Source of the DNA: an uncultured Holophagaceae bacterium
GTDB taxonomy: Bacteria > Acidobacteriota > Holophagae > Holophagales > Holophagaceae
Direction: 5' to 3'
Assembly: GCA_903913215.1 (NCBI GenBank)
Contig: CAIWKE010000036.1
Coordinates: 62,001 to 126,000 of the forward strand
Length of the DNA: 64,000 nt
Shown: positions 44,797-53,381 of the stretch, one piece after another
How positions within the stretch are numbered: the stretch's first letter is position 1
Layout of the letters: the number at the start of each line of letters is the position of its first letter
The notes under the pieces: generated by a model
Database searches by the model: none
The model's input: only the letters and a program-made list of their open reading frames with translations
Told to the model about the DNA's origin: nothing
Position numbers and translations under genes: made by a program

Positions 44797-47700
44797 ATGA
44801 TCCCGCGCATCATCCGCTTTTCCGCCGAGAACCGCTTCCTGGTGCTGGCCGTCAGTGTCCTGCTGCTGGCCCTGTCCTTCTGGTCCATGCAGCGCATCCC
44901 GCTGGATGCCCTGCCGGACCTCAGCGATACCCAGGTCATCGTCTACTCCAAGTGGGACCGTAGCCCGGACCTGGTGGAGGACCAGGTCACCTACCCCATC
45001 GTCACCAGCCTCCTGGGAGCCCCCAAGGTCAAGGCCGTGCGCGGCCTCTCGGACTTCGGCTACTCCTACGTCTACGTGATTTTCGAGGATGGCACCGACA
45101 TCTACTGGGCCCGCAGCCGAGTGCTCGAATACCTCAGCAAGATCACTGCGAACCTGCCCCAGGGCGTGAAGACCGAGCTCGGCCCGGATGCTACCTCCGT
45201 AGGCTGGGTGTTCCAGTACGCCTTGGCGGACCGCACGGGCAAGCACCGCAGCGATGAGCTGCGCAGCCACCAGGACTGGTTCCTCCGCTACGCGCTCCAG
45301 AGCGTGCCCGGCGTGGCCGAGGTGGCCACCGTGGGCGGCCAGGCCCGACAGTTCCAGGTGGAGGTGAATCCCAACCGTCTGGCTTCGTACAAACTCTCCA
45401 TCGAATCCGTCATCGCGGCCGTGAAGGCCGCCAACAGCGAGGCAGGTGGGCGCCTGGTGGAGGTCGCGGGCCGCGAGTACATGGTGCGGGGTCGGGGCTA
45501 CGTGAAAACACCCGAGGACCTGGCGGAGGCCACCCTGCGCTCGGAGAACGGCACCCCTGTACGCCTGGGTGACGTGGCCAAGGTGAGCCTCGGGCCTGAT
45601 ATTCGGCGCGGCCTGGCAGATCTGGATGGGCAGGGGGATGCGGTGGGCGGCATCGTCATCATGCGTCAGGGCGAGAACGCCCTGAACGTCATCAACGCCG
45701 TGAAGGAGAAGCTGAAGGAGCTGAAGCCCTCCCTTCCCGAGGGCGTGGAGGTGCTCACCACCTACGACCGGTCCACGCTCATCGAGCAGGCCATCCACAC
45801 CGTGTCCTGGAAGCTCGTCGAGGAGATGCTCATCGTCTCCCTGGTGATCCTGGTCTTTCTCTGGCACATCCCCTCAGCCATCGTGCCCATCGTCACCATT
45901 CCCGTGAGCGTGGCCCTGGCCTTCATCCCCATGCAGGCGGCGGGCCTCAATGCCAACCTCATGTCTCTGGCCGGCATCGCCATTTCCATCGGCGTGCTGG
46001 TGGACGGCGCCATCGTGGAGGTGGAGAACGCTTACAAGAAGCTGGAGGAATGGAACAGCTCCGGGCGTCCCGGTGACTTCCACAAGGTGCGGCTGGACGC
46101 CCTGTTGGAGGTGGGGCCCTCGGTCTTCTTCAGCCTGCTGGTGGTGGCCGTGGCCTTCATGCCCGTGTTCACCCTGGTGGACCAGGAGGGCCGCCTGTTC
46201 AAGCCCCTGGCCTACTCCAAGAACCTGGCCATGGCCATCGCGGCGCTGCTGGCCATCACCCTGGATCCAGCCCTGCGCATGATGTTCGCCCGCATGGATC
46301 CCTTCACCTTCAAGCCCAAGTGGCTGGCGAAGCTGGGCAGCCATGCCCTGGTGGGCACCTACTATCCGGAAGAGAAACACCCCATCTCGGTGTTCCTGCA
46401 TCGGCTCTACGAGCCCCCCTGCCGCTTCGTGCTGAAACACGCGAAAGCCACCATTTGCGTGGCCTTCCTCATGGTGGCCATCACGATTCCCGTATTCCTG
46501 AAGCTGGGCAGTGAGTTCATGCCCCCCCTGAACGAGGGCACCCTGCTCTACATGCCCTCCACCCTGCCGGGCCTCAGCCAAACCGAGGCCCAGCGCCTGC
46601 TGCAGGTGCAGGATCGGCTCATCCGCACGGTACCTGAAGTGGCGAGGGTCTACGGCAAGGCGGGCCGCGCCGACACGGCAACGGATCCTGCGCCCTTCTC
46701 CATGATGGAGACGGTCATCGTGCTCAGGCCCGAGGACCAGTGGCGTAGCAAAGACCGCTGGTTCTCCGCCTGGGCGCCGGATTGGCTGAAGGGGCTGCTG
46801 CGGCCCTTCTGGCGGGACCGCCTCACCCAAGAGGACATCGTGCGGGACCTGGACCATGCCGTGCGCCTGCCCGCCATGCCCAATGCCTGGACCATGCCCA
46901 TAAAGGCCCGGCTCGACATGCTCAGCACGGGCATCCGCACACCCGTGGGCCTGAAGGTGAATGGCCCTGACCTGGCGGTCATCGAGAAGATCGCCATCGA
47001 GGCGGAAGCCCTGCTGGGCAAAGTTCCCGGCACCCGCAGCGCCTTCGCCGAGCGCACCAACCAGGGCTACTTCCTGGACTTCGTGCTGAAGCGGGAGCGC
47101 CTGGCCCGCTATGGCCTCAGCGTGGAGCAGGCCAACATGCTGGTGATGACCGCCATTGGCGGCGATCCCCAGGGCACGGTCTTCGACGGCCGGGCCCGTT
47201 ACCCCGTGAACGTTCGCTACCAGCGGGACTATCGGGAGTCTCCGGCGGCCCTGGCCCGGGTCCTGGTCCCCCTGCCGGGTGGAGGCATGGTCACCATGGA
47301 GGACATCGCGGACCTGAAGTGGACCACGGGTCCCGCCATGATCCGCGACGAGAACGGGCTCATGAACGGGTATGTGCTTCTGGACTTCGATACCAGCCTG
47401 GTGGATGTGGGCACCTACGTGGGCCAGGCCAAGGCCGCCGTGGCGGCCCTTAAACTGCCCCCTGGCTACAGCCTCACCTGGAGTGGCCAGTACGAGAACA
47501 TGCTGCGGGTGAAGGAGCGGCTGAAGGTGATCCTGCCCATCACGCTGGTGCTCATTTTCGGGCTGCTCTACGCCAACACCAAGTCGGCCTTCAAGGCGGG
47601 CATCGTGATGCTGGCGGTGCCCTTCAGCGCCATCGGGGCCTTCTGGCTGCTCTGGGCCCTGGGCTACAACATGAGCATCGCCGTCTGGGTGGGCCTCATC

Positions 47701-48060
47701 GCCCTCATGGGCCTGGATGCGGAAACCGGTGTCTTCATGCTGCTCTTCCTGGACCTCAGCCACGACGAGGCGGAAAGGAAGGGGCTGCTGAAGACCGACG
47801 GCGACCTCATCGAGGCCATCATCCACGGCGCTGTGAAGCGGGTGCGGCCCAAGGCCATGACCGTGGCCGCAGCCTTCATGGGGCTCCTGCCCATCATGTG
47901 GAGCACCGGCTCCGGGGCCGACCTCATGAAACGCATCGCCGCGCCCATGGTGGGCGGCCTGGCGACCAGCTTCCTGCTCGAATTATTGGTGTACCCGGCG
48001 ATCTACTACCTCTGGAAGAAGCGTTCTCTCCCGACGGCTCAGGTTTCTGTCGAAGCCTGA
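44797..48060 (+). CDS. cusA: CusA-like heavy-metal RND efflux pump
   Basis: A 1087 aa inner-membrane pump with 12 TM helices and two large periplasmic loops, of HME-RND size. The N-terminus IPRIIRFSAENRFLVLAVSVLLLALSFWSMQRIPLDALPDLSDTQV is typical of CusA. TM4 reads AISIGVLVDGAIVEVENAYKKL, closer to the monovalent-cation pattern than to CzcA. MPPLNEGTLLYMPSTLPG and MGLDAETGVFMLLFLDL are further hallmarks. Several Met residues could form the export path. Proton-driven Cu(I)/Ag(I) export is inferred from family and neighbours. Confidence 0.92.
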   Translation: MIPRIIRFSAENRFLVLAVSVLLLALSFWSMQRIPLDALPDLSDTQVIVYSKWDRSPDLVEDQVTYPIVTSLLGAPKVKAVRGLSDFGYSYVYVIFEDGTDIYWARSRVLEYLSKITANLPQGVKTELGPDATSVGWVFQYALADRTGKHRSDELRSHQDWFLRYALQSVPGVAEVATVGGQARQFQVEVNPNRLASYKLSIESVIAAVKAANSEAGGRLVEVAGREYMVRGRGYVKTPEDLAEATLRSENGTPVRLGDVAKVSLGPDIRRGLADLDGQGDAVGGIVIMRQGENALNVINAVKEKLKELKPSLPEGVEVLTTYDRSTLIEQAIHTVSWKLVEEMLIVSLVILVFLWHIPSAIVPIVTIPVSVALAFIPMQAAGLNANLMSLAGIAISIGVLVDGAIVEVENAYKKLEEWNSSGRPGDFHKVRLDALLEVGPSVFFSLLVVAVAFMPVFTLVDQEGRLFKPLAYSKNLAMAIAALLAITLDPALRMMFARMDPFTFKPKWLAKLGSHALVGTYYPEEKHPISVFLHRLYEPPCRFVLKHAKATICVAFLMVAITIPVFLKLGSEFMPPLNEGTLLYMPSTLPGLSQTEAQRLLQVQDRLIRTVPEVARVYGKAGRADTATDPAPFSMMETVIVLRPEDQWRSKDRWFSAWAPDWLKGLLRPFWRDRLTQEDIVRDLDHAVRLPAMPNAWTMPIKARLDMLSTGIRTPVGLKVNGPDLAVIEKIAIEAEALLGKVPGTRSAFAERTNQGYFLDFVLKRERLARYGLSVEQANMLVMTAIGGDPQGTVFDGRARYPVNVRYQRDYRESPAALARVLVPLPGGGMVTMEDIADLKWTTGPAMIRDENGLMNGYVLLDFDTSLVDVGTYVGQAKAAVAALKLPPGYSLTWSGQYENMLRVKERLKVILPITLVLIFGLLYANTKSAFKAGIVMLAVPFSAIGAFWLLWALGYNMSIAVWVGLIALMGLDAETGVFMLLFLDLSHDEAERKGLLKTDGDLIEAIIHGAVKRVRPKAMTVAAAFMGLLPIMWSTGSGADLMKRIAAPMVGGLATSFLLELLVYPAIYYLWKKRSLPTAQVSVEA

Positions 48061-48092
48061 GTTAATAAAAAACAACCAACTCACAAGGAGCC

Positions 48093-48329
48093 ATGATGCT
48101 CGCACCTTTCCTTTCCCTGATGATCCTGGCCGCGCCGGCGGCCAAGCCCCTTCCGGCCAACAACACCGTCTGCCCCGTCCTCGGTGGCAAGGTCACTGAG
48201 AAGTCCAAGACGGTGGCCGTGCGTGGGCGCGAGTACCGCATCTGCTGCGCTGGCTGCGACACGACCCTCCTGAAGAACCCCGACAAGTACCTCGAGAAGG
48301 ACGGCACGCCCAAGAACGCCAAGAAGTAG
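48093..48329 (+). CDS. Small exported YHS-like metal protein 1
   Basis: A 78 aa protein. A signal peptide (LAPFLSLMILAAPAA) precedes a YHS-type domain: VCPVLGGKV..KSKTVAVRGREYRICCAGCDTTLLKNPDKYLEKDG, with Cys at the usual ligand positions and an extra vicinal CC. The tail is Lys-rich. AAGGAG precedes the ATG. It sits 32 nt after cusA and probably belongs to the operon as a periplasmic metal sponge or carrier. Confidence 0.7.
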   Translation: MMLAPFLSLMILAAPAAKPLPANNTVCPVLGGKVTEKSKTVAVRGREYRICCAGCDTTLLKNPDKYLEKDGTPKNAKK

Positions 48330-48343
48330 GCGGGTGGGGAACC

Positions 48344-48372
48344 GGGAGGCGGTGCCGAAGGTGCCGCCTCCC
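48344..48372 (+). terminator. GC-rich hairpin between the two YHS-like genes
   Basis: GGGAGGCGG and CCGCCTCCC form a perfect 9 bp stem around an 11 nt loop. No T-run follows, so it is either a weak terminator or an mRNA-stabilising stem setting the ratio of the flanking genes. Confidence 0.45.
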
Positions 48373-48403
48373 GCTACACTGGGGGCCGCTCTCGGAGGGC
48401 CCC

Positions 48404-48643
48404 ATGTTCCACGCCACCCTGCTCTGCCTCGCCGTCCTGGCAGCTCCCGCCCCGGCTGATAAACCCGCTGTGAACGTCAAAGATCCCGTCTGCGGCATGG
48501 CCGTCAGCGCCAAGTCGCAAAGTGTGGCTGTGGGGGGCCAGGGCTACCGGGTCTGCAACAAGCACTGCGGCGAGGCCCTCCAGAAGGACCCCGACAAGTT
48601 CCTGGACAAGGACGGTTCCGTAAAGGCCGAGAAGAAGAAGTAG
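48404..48643 (+). CDS. Small exported YHS-like metal protein 2
   Basis: A 79 aa paralogue of the preceding protein: signal peptide (ATLLCLAVLAAPAPA), then VKDPVCGMAVSAKSQSVAVGGQGYRVCNKHCGEALQKDPDKFLDKDG and a Lys-rich tail. DPVCGM is the classic YHS opening found in copper proteins. The ligands here are C..C/H-C rather than the CC..C of copy 1, so metal preferences may differ. GGAGG precedes the start. Confidence 0.72.
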   Translation: MFHATLLCLAVLAAPAPADKPAVNVKDPVCGMAVSAKSQSVAVGGQGYRVCNKHCGEALQKDPDKFLDKDGSVKAEKKK

Positions 48644-48660
48644 GCTCGGCCCAGCAGCGT

Positions 48661-49290
48661 TCAGGGGCAGTCCGCCAGCACATCCAGCCAGTGCTTGAAT
48701 ACGAAGGCCGTGGCACCCCAGAGGGGGGCCGCCCAGGCGCCCAGGTCCAGCTCCAGGCGGGGCACGTCCAGGGCCAGGCCATGTCGGTCGATGCGCTCGA
48801 TGGTCCAGGGCGCATCCAGGAGGGGCCGCAGGGGAAGCATCAGCACGCGGTGCAGCTCCGGGTCCACCTGAAAGCTGGGCTCTGGCGCCTCCCAGCGGAA
48901 GAAGACCGGCGTGAAGCGCACCTGGGCCTTGGCCACGCCGTCGGGGAAGCAGCCCAGTTCCCAGAGGCCGTCGGCGAGGCCAAGCTCCTCGGCCACCTCG
49001 CGGCGGGCCGTGGCGGTGAGGTCCCGATCCGCAGGCTCCACCATGCCACCGGGAAATGCGATCTCGCCTGGATGGGCCGGAGCGCCGAAGCCCCGTTGCA
49101 CCAGCACCACCTTGCGGGCGCCCGTCTCATCCCCCCAGAGGATCACACCCACGGCGGCGCGGCGGGGGTTCTCGGGAATGCGGGGGCTGAGCTTGAACGG
49201 GCTGGGCCAGAGCTGAGGGCGACGCAGGCTCTCGGCGATTCGGGACCAGGGGATGGCCGGTGCCTCTCGGGGCGGACGCCAGGCGCTCAT
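48661..49290 (-). CDS. NUDIX hydrolase, CoA-pyrophosphatase-like
   Basis: A 209 aa protein. The Nudix box is GGMVEPADRDLTATARREVAEELGL (GX5EX7REVAEEXGX) at about residues 86-110. The preceding VLVQRGFGAPAHPGEIAFPGG matches the CoA-specific extension of NudL/YeaB enzymes, which split CoA to 4'-phosphopantetheine and 3',5'-ADP. ATG at 49290 is chosen because the frame upstream is a hydrophobic run derived from an intergenic repeat. It lies downstream of rel on the same strand. Confidence 0.85.
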   Translation of the reverse strand: MSAWRPPREAPAIPWSRIAESLRRPQLWPSPFKLSPRIPENPRRAAVGVILWGDETGARKVVLVQRGFGAPAHPGEIAFPGGMVEPADRDLTATARREVAEELGLADGLWELGCFPDGVAKAQVRFTPVFFRWEAPEPSFQVDPELHRVLMLPLRPLLDAPWTIERIDRHGLALDVPRLELDLGAWAAPLWGATAFVFKHWLDVLADCP

Positions 49291-49351
49291 CCCCAGGCCC
49301 CAAAAGGATTCACCGTAGGGAGAAACCTCAGCGATAAGGGAAAAGAAAAAG

Positions 49352-49507
49352 ATAAAGAAATTGGCCACAAAGAACACAAGGAACACAAAGAAGGGACCAG
49401 GACCTTCAGAACCGCACGGCCCCCTCTGTGCCCTTGGTGTTCCTTGTGGCTGAAGTCTTTTCCTTCGTGGCCTTTCATGGCTCTTCCTTCGTGTCCTTCG
49501 TGGTGAT
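49352..49507. repeat. Intergenic hairpin repeat (gaacacaag unit type)
   Basis: ccacaaagaacacaaggaacacaaag on the left faces tgtgcccttggtgttccttgtgg on the right. Further ccttcgtggcc...ccttcgtgtccttcgtgg units, of the acgaagg kind seen at 28.4 kb, follow. Two unit types are thus joined in one locus, between the rel 3' end and the NUDIX gene. Confidence 0.65.
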
Positions 49508-49521
49508 CTTTTCGATGGTTT

Positions 49522-51747
49522 CTACTTCACCTTCCCGAACACGGACCCCTTCACGCGCTCGACGGTATAGACACCGCGGGTGCGGCGGAGGCTGCCCATG
49601 AGTTCCACCAGGTGGGCGCGGTCCCGCACGCGCAGGGCGATGTGGAAGAGGCCCGCGCCTTCTTCAGTCGCAGAGCCGTGGAAGCGTTGCACGTTGATGC
49701 CCACCCGCTGGATGTTCTCGGAGATGGATGCCACCATGCCGGGCCGGTCCTCGGTGGTGAGGGAGACCTCGGTGTCGTAGAGCTCGGTGCCGTGCTTGCC
49801 CCAGGCCACGTTCACGCGGCGCTCAGGGTGCATGGTGCCCGTGGTGAGCTGGGCGCAGTCGGCCCGGTGGATGGCGGTGCCACGGCTGCGGGTGATGTAG
49901 CCCACCACCTCATCGCCCCAGATGGGCTTGCAGCAGGCGGCCAGGGTGTAGAGGATGCCCGTGGTGTCGCCCACCACCACGGAGTCCATGAGGTTCGAGG
50001 TGTTCTCCTTGGGCTTGGCCCGCTCGGGTTCGGGAATCAGGGGCTCGATGAGCTTGTGCACCGTGAGACGGCCGAAGCCCAGGGCCGCGTGAGTCGCGTC
50101 CCAGCCGGCTAGGCCCAGCTCCGCGATGCGGGCCGTGAGCTTGGCTTGGGCCTCGGGGTCATCCAGTCGCACGCCCATGTTGCGGGCATCGCGCTCCAGA
50201 CGCTCGCGACCCAGGGTGATGGCGTGGGCGCGCTCCTCCTCGCGGATGAAGGCTTGGATGCGGCTCTTGGCCCCGGCGGACTTGACGAAGCCGAGCCAGT
50301 CACGGCTGGGCTTGTGGTCCGGGCGGGTGAGGATCTCCACCCGGTCGCCGTTCTGGAGGGTGTGCTTGAGGGGCACGATGCGGCCGTTCACCTTGGCGCC
50401 CACGCAGCGGTGGCCCACCTGGGTGTGGATGGCGTAGGCGAAGTCCACGGGGGTGCTGTTCTCCACGAGGCTGCGCAGGTCGCCCTTGGGCGTGAAGACC
50501 TGGATGCGGTTGAAGGTCAGCTCGCCGCGCAGGTTGGCCACGAGGTCCCGACTGTCCTGGGCGTCCTGGTGCAGCTCCACCATGCGTCGCAGGAAGGAGA
50601 CCTGGTTGATCTCCGAGCGGTTGGCGATGCGGCCGTCCTTGTAGGTCCAGTGGCTGGCGATGCCCGCCTCGGCGTGGAGGTGCATCTCGTCCGTGCGGAT
50701 CTGCACCTCGAAGAGGTCGCCCGAGCCCATGAGCACCGTGGTGTGGATGCTCTGGTAGCCGTTCTCCTTGGGGAGGCTGATGTAGTCCTTGAACTTGCCG
50801 GGCACGGGCTTGTAGAGGCCATGGACCAGGCCCAGGGCCGTGTAGCAGCTGGCCCGGTCCGGGCAGATGATGCGGTAGGCCAGCCAGTCGTGGATATCCT
50901 CGAAGCCCTTGGCCTGGGTGCCCATTTTCTTCCAGATGCCGTAGAGGTGCTTGATGCGCCCGGTGACATGGGCGGCGATGCCCTGCTGGCGGAGGATGGC
51001 CTGGAGGGAGCCCTGGATCTCCTGGATGGTGTCCGAGAGCTTGGCCCGCTTGCGCTCCACGGCGTTGAGCAATTCGGTGTGCTGCTCCGGCTCCAGCTGG
51101 CGGAAGGCCAGATCTTCCAGTTCCAGGCGCACCATGCCCATGCCCAGGCGGTTGGCCAAGGGGGCATAGAGCTCCAGCGTCTCCCGGGAGATGCGGCGCC
51201 GCTTCTCCTCTTCCATGACGCCCAGGGTCTTCATGTTGTGGAGCCGGTCCGCCAGCTTCACCAGCAGCACGCGTACGTCCTTGCCCATGGCCACCAGCAG
51301 CTTGCGGACGTTCTCGGCGTTGAGCAGGTGCTTGTCCGTGAAGGCCAGCTTGCTCATCTTGGTGAGGCCGTCAACGATCTCCGAGATCTCGTCCCCGAAC
51401 TGGGCCTTCACTTGGGCCTGGGTCATGAGGGTGTCTTCCACCACGTCATGGAGCATCCCGCAGGCCACGCTCACGGCGTCCAGGCGCCAGTCGGCCAGGC
51501 TCTGGGCCACGGCCAGGGGATGGAAGAAGTAGAGCTCCCCGCTCTTGCGCAGCTGGGTGGCGTGCATCTCCCGACCCACCGTGAAGGCCCGGTTCAGGAG
51601 GGCCAGGTCCCCGTTGGGATGGTGCTGGACGAAGGCCGCCTTCACCCGCTCAAAGGCCCCCTCCAGGCTGAGGAAACTGCCCTCGTCACAGGCAGATCCT
51701 TCCCCCTCGCGGAGGATCGGTTCCGGGGCTTTCCCAGACGCAGCCAT
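49522..51747 (-). CDS. rel: RelA/SpoT homologue, (p)ppGpp synthetase/hydrolase
   Basis: A 741 aa bifunctional stringent-response enzyme. The HD hydrolase domain has an intact metal site (FHPLAVAQSLAD, LHDVVEDT at about residue 99, KLADRLHNM). The synthetase domain has GRIKHLYGIWKKM and KFKDYISLPKENGYQSIHTTV with EVQIRT. A TGS domain (IQVFTPKGDLRSLVENSTPVDFAYAIHT), a helical/conserved-Cys region (CCKPIWGDEVVGYITRSRGTAIHRADC) and a C-terminal ACT domain follow. As no second RelA/SpoT gene is visible here, it may be the only one, but the rest of the genome is unseen. Confidence 0.95.
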   Translation of the reverse strand: MAASGKAPEPILREGEGSACDEGSFLSLEGAFERVKAAFVQHHPNGDLALLNRAFTVGREMHATQLRKSGELYFFHPLAVAQSLADWRLDAVSVACGMLHDVVEDTLMTQAQVKAQFGDEISEIVDGLTKMSKLAFTDKHLLNAENVRKLLVAMGKDVRVLLVKLADRLHNMKTLGVMEEEKRRRISRETLELYAPLANRLGMGMVRLELEDLAFRQLEPEQHTELLNAVERKRAKLSDTIQEIQGSLQAILRQQGIAAHVTGRIKHLYGIWKKMGTQAKGFEDIHDWLAYRIICPDRASCYTALGLVHGLYKPVPGKFKDYISLPKENGYQSIHTTVLMGSGDLFEVQIRTDEMHLHAEAGIASHWTYKDGRIANRSEINQVSFLRRMVELHQDAQDSRDLVANLRGELTFNRIQVFTPKGDLRSLVENSTPVDFAYAIHTQVGHRCVGAKVNGRIVPLKHTLQNGDRVEILTRPDHKPSRDWLGFVKSAGAKSRIQAFIREEERAHAITLGRERLERDARNMGVRLDDPEAQAKLTARIAELGLAGWDATHAALGFGRLTVHKLIEPLIPEPERAKPKENTSNLMDSVVVGDTTGILYTLAACCKPIWGDEVVGYITRSRGTAIHRADCAQLTTGTMHPERRVNVAWGKHGTELYDTEVSLTTEDRPGMVASISENIQRVGINVQRFHGSATEEGAGLFHIALRVRDRAHLVELMGSLRRTRGVYTVERVKGSVFGKVK

Positions 51748-51810
51748 GTTTGAGTGTCGCGCAGAGGGGCAGCGGACGCCAGACGGAACCGCAGAAAACA
51801 GGAGGGAAGA

Positions 51811-51940
51811 GCAACCGCGGAAGGGCGCGAAAGGTCGCGAAATCAGATGTTGCGGCCACTTGGCTCCTGGACAGATGGGGAAGGTGGCCGGTTGTTTCCG
51901 CGTACCCGAAGGGCGTTTCGCGTCTTTCGTTGTTTCAGTT
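51811..51940. repeat. Intergenic repeat (ggcgcgaaa unit type) between divergent genes
   Basis: aaccgcggaagggcgcgaaaggtcgcgaaa on the left faces gtttccgcgtacccgaagggcgtttcgcgtctttcg on the right across about 60 nt. The unit sequence differs from other loci but the 9 nt period and inverted layout are the same. It occupies the shared promoter space of rel and the methyltransferase gene. Confidence 0.5.
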
Positions 51941-51977
51941 GGTCCCTGGTTTCCGAGGTCTACTTCACAATGGATGG

Positions 51978-52838
51978 ATGTCGCGCCGCCCCACTCCCGC
52001 CCCCGGTCCCGCCTTCAAGGGCTGGACCCGCCCCGGCCCCGTGCCGCCGGGTGGGGTGGACCTGGAAGAGGGCGAGACCCTGGACGGACTCTGTGGGCAC
52101 TGGCGCATCTTCCAGTTGGCCAAGGGGAACCGCTTCAGCGTGGATGACCTGGTGACCGCCTGGTACGGCACCACCTGGTGCCCCCGGGCTGGGCGCATCG
52201 CGGACCTGGGCTCGGGCATCGGCAGCGTGGCCCTCCTGGCGGCTTGGCGCTGCCCCGGCGCCGAGGTCCACACAGTGGAAGCCCAGGAGCAGAGCCTGCG
52301 CCTGGCCCGGAAGTCCATCCGCTACAACGGCCAGGAGGGCCGCGTCTTTCCCCGCCTGGGGGACCTCAGGGACCCGGAGCTCTTCTCCGATCAGGCCCCC
52401 TTCGACCTGGTCCTGGGCACACCCCCCTACTGGCCTGAAGGCCAGCGCCTGGCCGCCGCCCACTCCCAGTCCGTGCCTGCGCGCCTGGAGGTGCGAGGCA
52501 GCATCGCGGACTATGCCCAGGCCGCCAGCCGTCTGCTGGCCCCCGGTGGGCTCTTCGCCTGCGTGTTTCCCAACGACCAGCGGGAGCGGGCCCTGGCGGC
52601 CCTGGCCGAGGCGGGCCTCCTCTGCCTGCACCGCCGCGAGATCATCTTCAAAGAGGGGGAACTCTACGGCCTGGACGTGTTCGCCGCCGTGAGGCGCGAG
52701 GATCTGCCCGAGGGCTTCGAGGCCCTGGCCCAGTGCCCCGAGGCCGAGGCCCCCATCCTCATCCGCCGCGCCGATGGCAGCGTGGACCCCGCCATCGCTT
52801 GCGTGAGGCTCGCCCTGGGCTTCCCCCCGGGGCTGTGA
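51978..52838 (+). CDS. TrmN6-like tRNA (adenine) methyltransferase
   Basis: A 286 aa class I SAM methyltransferase. Motif I is ADLGSGIGSVALLAAW, followed by VHTVEAQEQSLRLARKSIRYNG. The catalytic motif is GTPPYWPEG, a TPPY variant of the usual NPPY/NPPF of adenine-N6 enzymes. FSVDDLVTAWY resembles the FkfsvDsilLa segment of TrmN6 (YfiC), which methylates A37 of tRNA(Val). Start ATG at 51978 lacks a strong RBS. The substrate assignment is moderate because the motif residue differs. Confidence 0.7.
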   Translation: MSRRPTPAPGPAFKGWTRPGPVPPGGVDLEEGETLDGLCGHWRIFQLAKGNRFSVDDLVTAWYGTTWCPRAGRIADLGSGIGSVALLAAWRCPGAEVHTVEAQEQSLRLARKSIRYNGQEGRVFPRLGDLRDPELFSDQAPFDLVLGTPPYWPEGQRLAAAHSQSVPARLEVRGSIADYAQAASRLLAPGGLFACVFPNDQRERALAALAEAGLLCLHRREIIFKEGELYGLDVFAAVRREDLPEGFEALAQCPEAEAPILIRRADGSVDPAIACVRLALGFPPGL

Positions 52839-52876
52839 GCTGATTCGACAGAGGGGTCCAGTTCCATCTGTTGCTT

Positions 52877-53058
52877 CACCGCTGAGAACGCTGAGGAAAT
52901 ACATTCAACCGCAGAGGTCGCAAAGAGCGCAGAGAGAACACTGGATTTGAGTCGGATTCTGCGCCATTTTTAGCACTTTTAAGATGGTTGGCGGGGGCAG
53001 GGCAATGGGCAGGAAACCCGACTCCCTCTGCGCTCTCTGCGTCCTCTGTGGTGAATTA
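52877..53058. repeat. Intergenic hairpin repeat (cgcagagag unit type) with long loop
   Basis: caccgctgagaacgctgagg and aaccgcagaggtcgcaaagagcgcagagag on the left face ctctgcgctctctgcgtcctctgtggtgaatt on the right, separated by about 85 nt of unrelated sequence. The right arm touches the stop codon of the kinase remnant. Confidence 0.65.
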
Positions 53059-53210
53059 ACTCTTGAAATGGGCCAAGCTGCCTGGCTTTAGCGGTTCCAC
53101 CCGCTGAAATCGGATCCGGAAGCAGGTGCCACCCCTTTCCACGTCGCTGGCTTCGATGCGCTCTCCATCGGCTTCCAGGATGGCGCGGGGGGTGCCCGCC
53201 GCAGAGGCTT
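53056..53210 (-). pseudogene. C-terminal remnant of a histidine-kinase-like gene
   Basis: On the minus strand about 51 codons read AGTPRAILEADGERIEASDV then GGTCFRIRFQRVEPLKPGSL and a TAA stop at 53056. This resembles the last strands of a HATPase domain (GRGTTFRLRFP pattern). A stop codon immediately precedes it in frame and there is no start, so it is a decayed gene end. Confidence 0.45.
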
Positions 53211-53381
53211 AGAAAATTTTCGAAATATGATCCAAATTTACCAATTCAGGATGCAAGTGTATGCAATTTTGCCTATGGACGGACCGGTTCCGGAACCGCC
53301 AGCGGGCCCATGCCACAGGGGTTTGAGCCATTTCTGGGCGATTCTGACCCGGGTGCCGATAGGTCAGGTTGAGGTCGGATC
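53211..53381. other. AT-richer leader of motAB with a 14 bp palindrome
   Basis: 53211-53270 is AT-rich against the window average and may hold the motAB promoter. CGGTTCCGGAACCG at 53285-53298 is a perfect 14 bp palindrome about 85 nt before the motA start, possibly an operator. I see no gene in this stretch. Confidence 0.4.
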
